NCBI RefSeq assembly: GCF_004349055.1
Contig: NZ_SMKX01000015.1
Location: forward strand, 28,536-92,535
Direction of reading: 5' to 3'
DNA length: 64,000 nucleotides
DNA from: Kribbella antibiotica
Lineage (GTDB): Bacteria > Actinomycetota > Actinomycetes > Propionibacteriales > Kribbellaceae
A program made the translations under genes and the position numbers. Under the pieces are notes generated by a model. It was not told the DNA's origin. It saw only the letters and a program-made list of their open reading frames with translations, and searched no databases. The first letter of the stretch is position 1. Each line of letters begins with the position of its first letter. This document shows positions 63,486 to 64,000 of the stretch, one piece after another.

Positions 63486-63950
63486 TCACGGGTTCACCTC
63501 GTTGTCGAGGTCGTAGATCGGCACCCGCAGCCGGGACCAGGCCCACATCTCGCCGGCCATCCAGCCCAGTACGACGACCACGGCAACAATCCCCAGCACG
63601 GTCAGATTCACGTGACTGGCAAGGCTTTCCGAGTTCGTCGCCAGGGCCAGCAGACCACCGAAGGCCGCAATCCGGCCCGTGTACGACGCCATCGCCATCG
63701 CGAGCTGCGTCTTCGGCGAGGTGTGCCGCGAAAGGTGCAGCGCGAACAGCCCGAGACCGGAGAAGACGATCACCATCAGCATCCCCAGCAGCGCGCCCCA
63801 CAGGCCTTTCAGCCCGGCAGCAACAGCCGAAACCGCGGCGGCGTTGACGCCGACCACAAGGGCCGCGACAAGAGCGCCGCGCATCATTGCAAGCGCCGGG
63901 TGTCGGGTGACTTGGCCGGCGGCTTTTTGGCTGTGGGCCGAGGAAGCCAT
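63486..63950 (-). CDS. atpI: ATP synthase protein I-like membrane protein
   Basis: 154 residues with four membrane segments (about 24-46, 50-70, 85-103 and 112-135), in the usual AtpI position at the head of the operon. AtpI helps assemble the c ring. The start is uncertain: ATG 63950 gives a 21-residue basic N-terminus, while ATG 63887 would overlap the stop of a preceding frame (ATGA) in the style of this genome but shortens the protein. Confidence 0.8.
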   Translation of the reverse strand: MASSAHSQKAAGQVTRHPALAMMRGALVAALVVGVNAAAVSAVAAGLKGLWGALLGMLMVIVFSGLGLFALHLSRHTSPKTQLAMAMASYTGRIAAFGGLLALATNSESLASHVNLTVLGIVAVVVVLGWMAGEMWAWSRLRVPIYDLDNEVNP

Positions 63951-64000
63951 CTGGTGGTTCCGTCCTGCGGGCGACGTGGTCTCGCGGCCAGATCGTCGGG
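63884..64000 (-). CDS. Possible C-terminal end of an upstream gene (partial)
   Basis: A minus-strand frame enters from the window edge and ends at TGA 63884-63886 after 38 residues, Arg/Lys/Pro-rich (WLPRPTAKKPPAK). Actinobacterial atp operons are commonly preceded by a WecA/MraY-type glycosyltransferase gene with a basic tail, which this would fit. The end overlaps an ATG of atpI as ATGA. The evidence is thin because no folded domain is visible. Confidence 0.4.
   Translation of the reverse strand, partial: PDDLAARPRRPQDGTTRWLPRPTAKKPPAKSPDTRRLQ

Overview
The window is high-GC DNA with short or overlapping intergenic gaps, frequent GTG starts and many genes lacking a Shine-Dalgarno. Its marker genes are actinobacterial: a MurA with Asp at the fosfomycin-target position, MeaA-type ethylmalonyl-CoA mutase, a DUF3516 helicase, and a DUF2550 gene beside the atp operon. 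I infer an actinomycete of the Kribbella/Propionibacteriales type. The species is not provable from sequence alone. There are no rRNA or tRNA genes, insertion sequences, phage genes or CRISPR arrays.

Region 1 (1-9.8 kb). The 3' end of glmS is followed by an aldaric-acid (galactarate/glucarate) catabolic island. It has a talarate/galactarate dehydratase coupled to a GntR regulator behind a strong palindromic operator. A divergent pair of units follows: tctC-tctB-tctA plus a glucarate-dehydratase-like gene on the minus strand, and a LysR regulator with kdgD-gudD on the plus strand. All three dehydratases should converge on 5-dehydro-4-deoxyglucarate, which KdgD turns into 2-oxoglutarate semialdehyde. 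tctB carries an apparent frameshift.

Region 2 (9.8-15.3 kb). A secreted esterase-like phytase protein, a D-amino-acid oxidase, a homocysteine methyltransferase, and a MocR regulator facing an AhpD-like/PEP-mutase-like pair. A perfect bidirectional hairpin closes the region.

Region 3 (15.3-28.6 kb). A 2007-residue secreted RHS protein with an extremely cationic tail, with a LuxR regulator upstream; a putative glycosidase plus sialate-O-acetylesterase-type unit; and ethylmalonyl-CoA mutase.

Region 4 (28.6-40.6 kb). Signalling and surface genes: a STAS protein, membrane proteins, an ECF sigma factor with its partner, a large subtilase, an SGNH lipoprotein, a two-component system with a GerMN lipoprotein, and an acyltransferase.

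Region 5 (40.6-55.5 kb). Housekeeping and envelope genes: SppA, cobalamin adenosyltransferase, MurA, tandem M1 peptidases, FabV, a NADAR protein, a DUF3516 helicase, two tandem LuxR proteins with degenerate receivers, an ATP-grasp protein, a DksA-like protein and RarA. A decayed methyltransferase fragment lies between the helicase and the LuxR pair.

Region 6 (55.5-64 kb). DUF2550 and the complete F1Fo ATP synthase operon (I-Z-B-E-F-H-A-G-D-C on the minus strand), closed by a strong hairpin.

A recurring motif is a -10-like TANNNT hexamer 6-7 nt upstream of the start codon, which indicates leaderless mRNAs for many of these genes. Long open frames opposite real genes are treated as GC-rich shadows.
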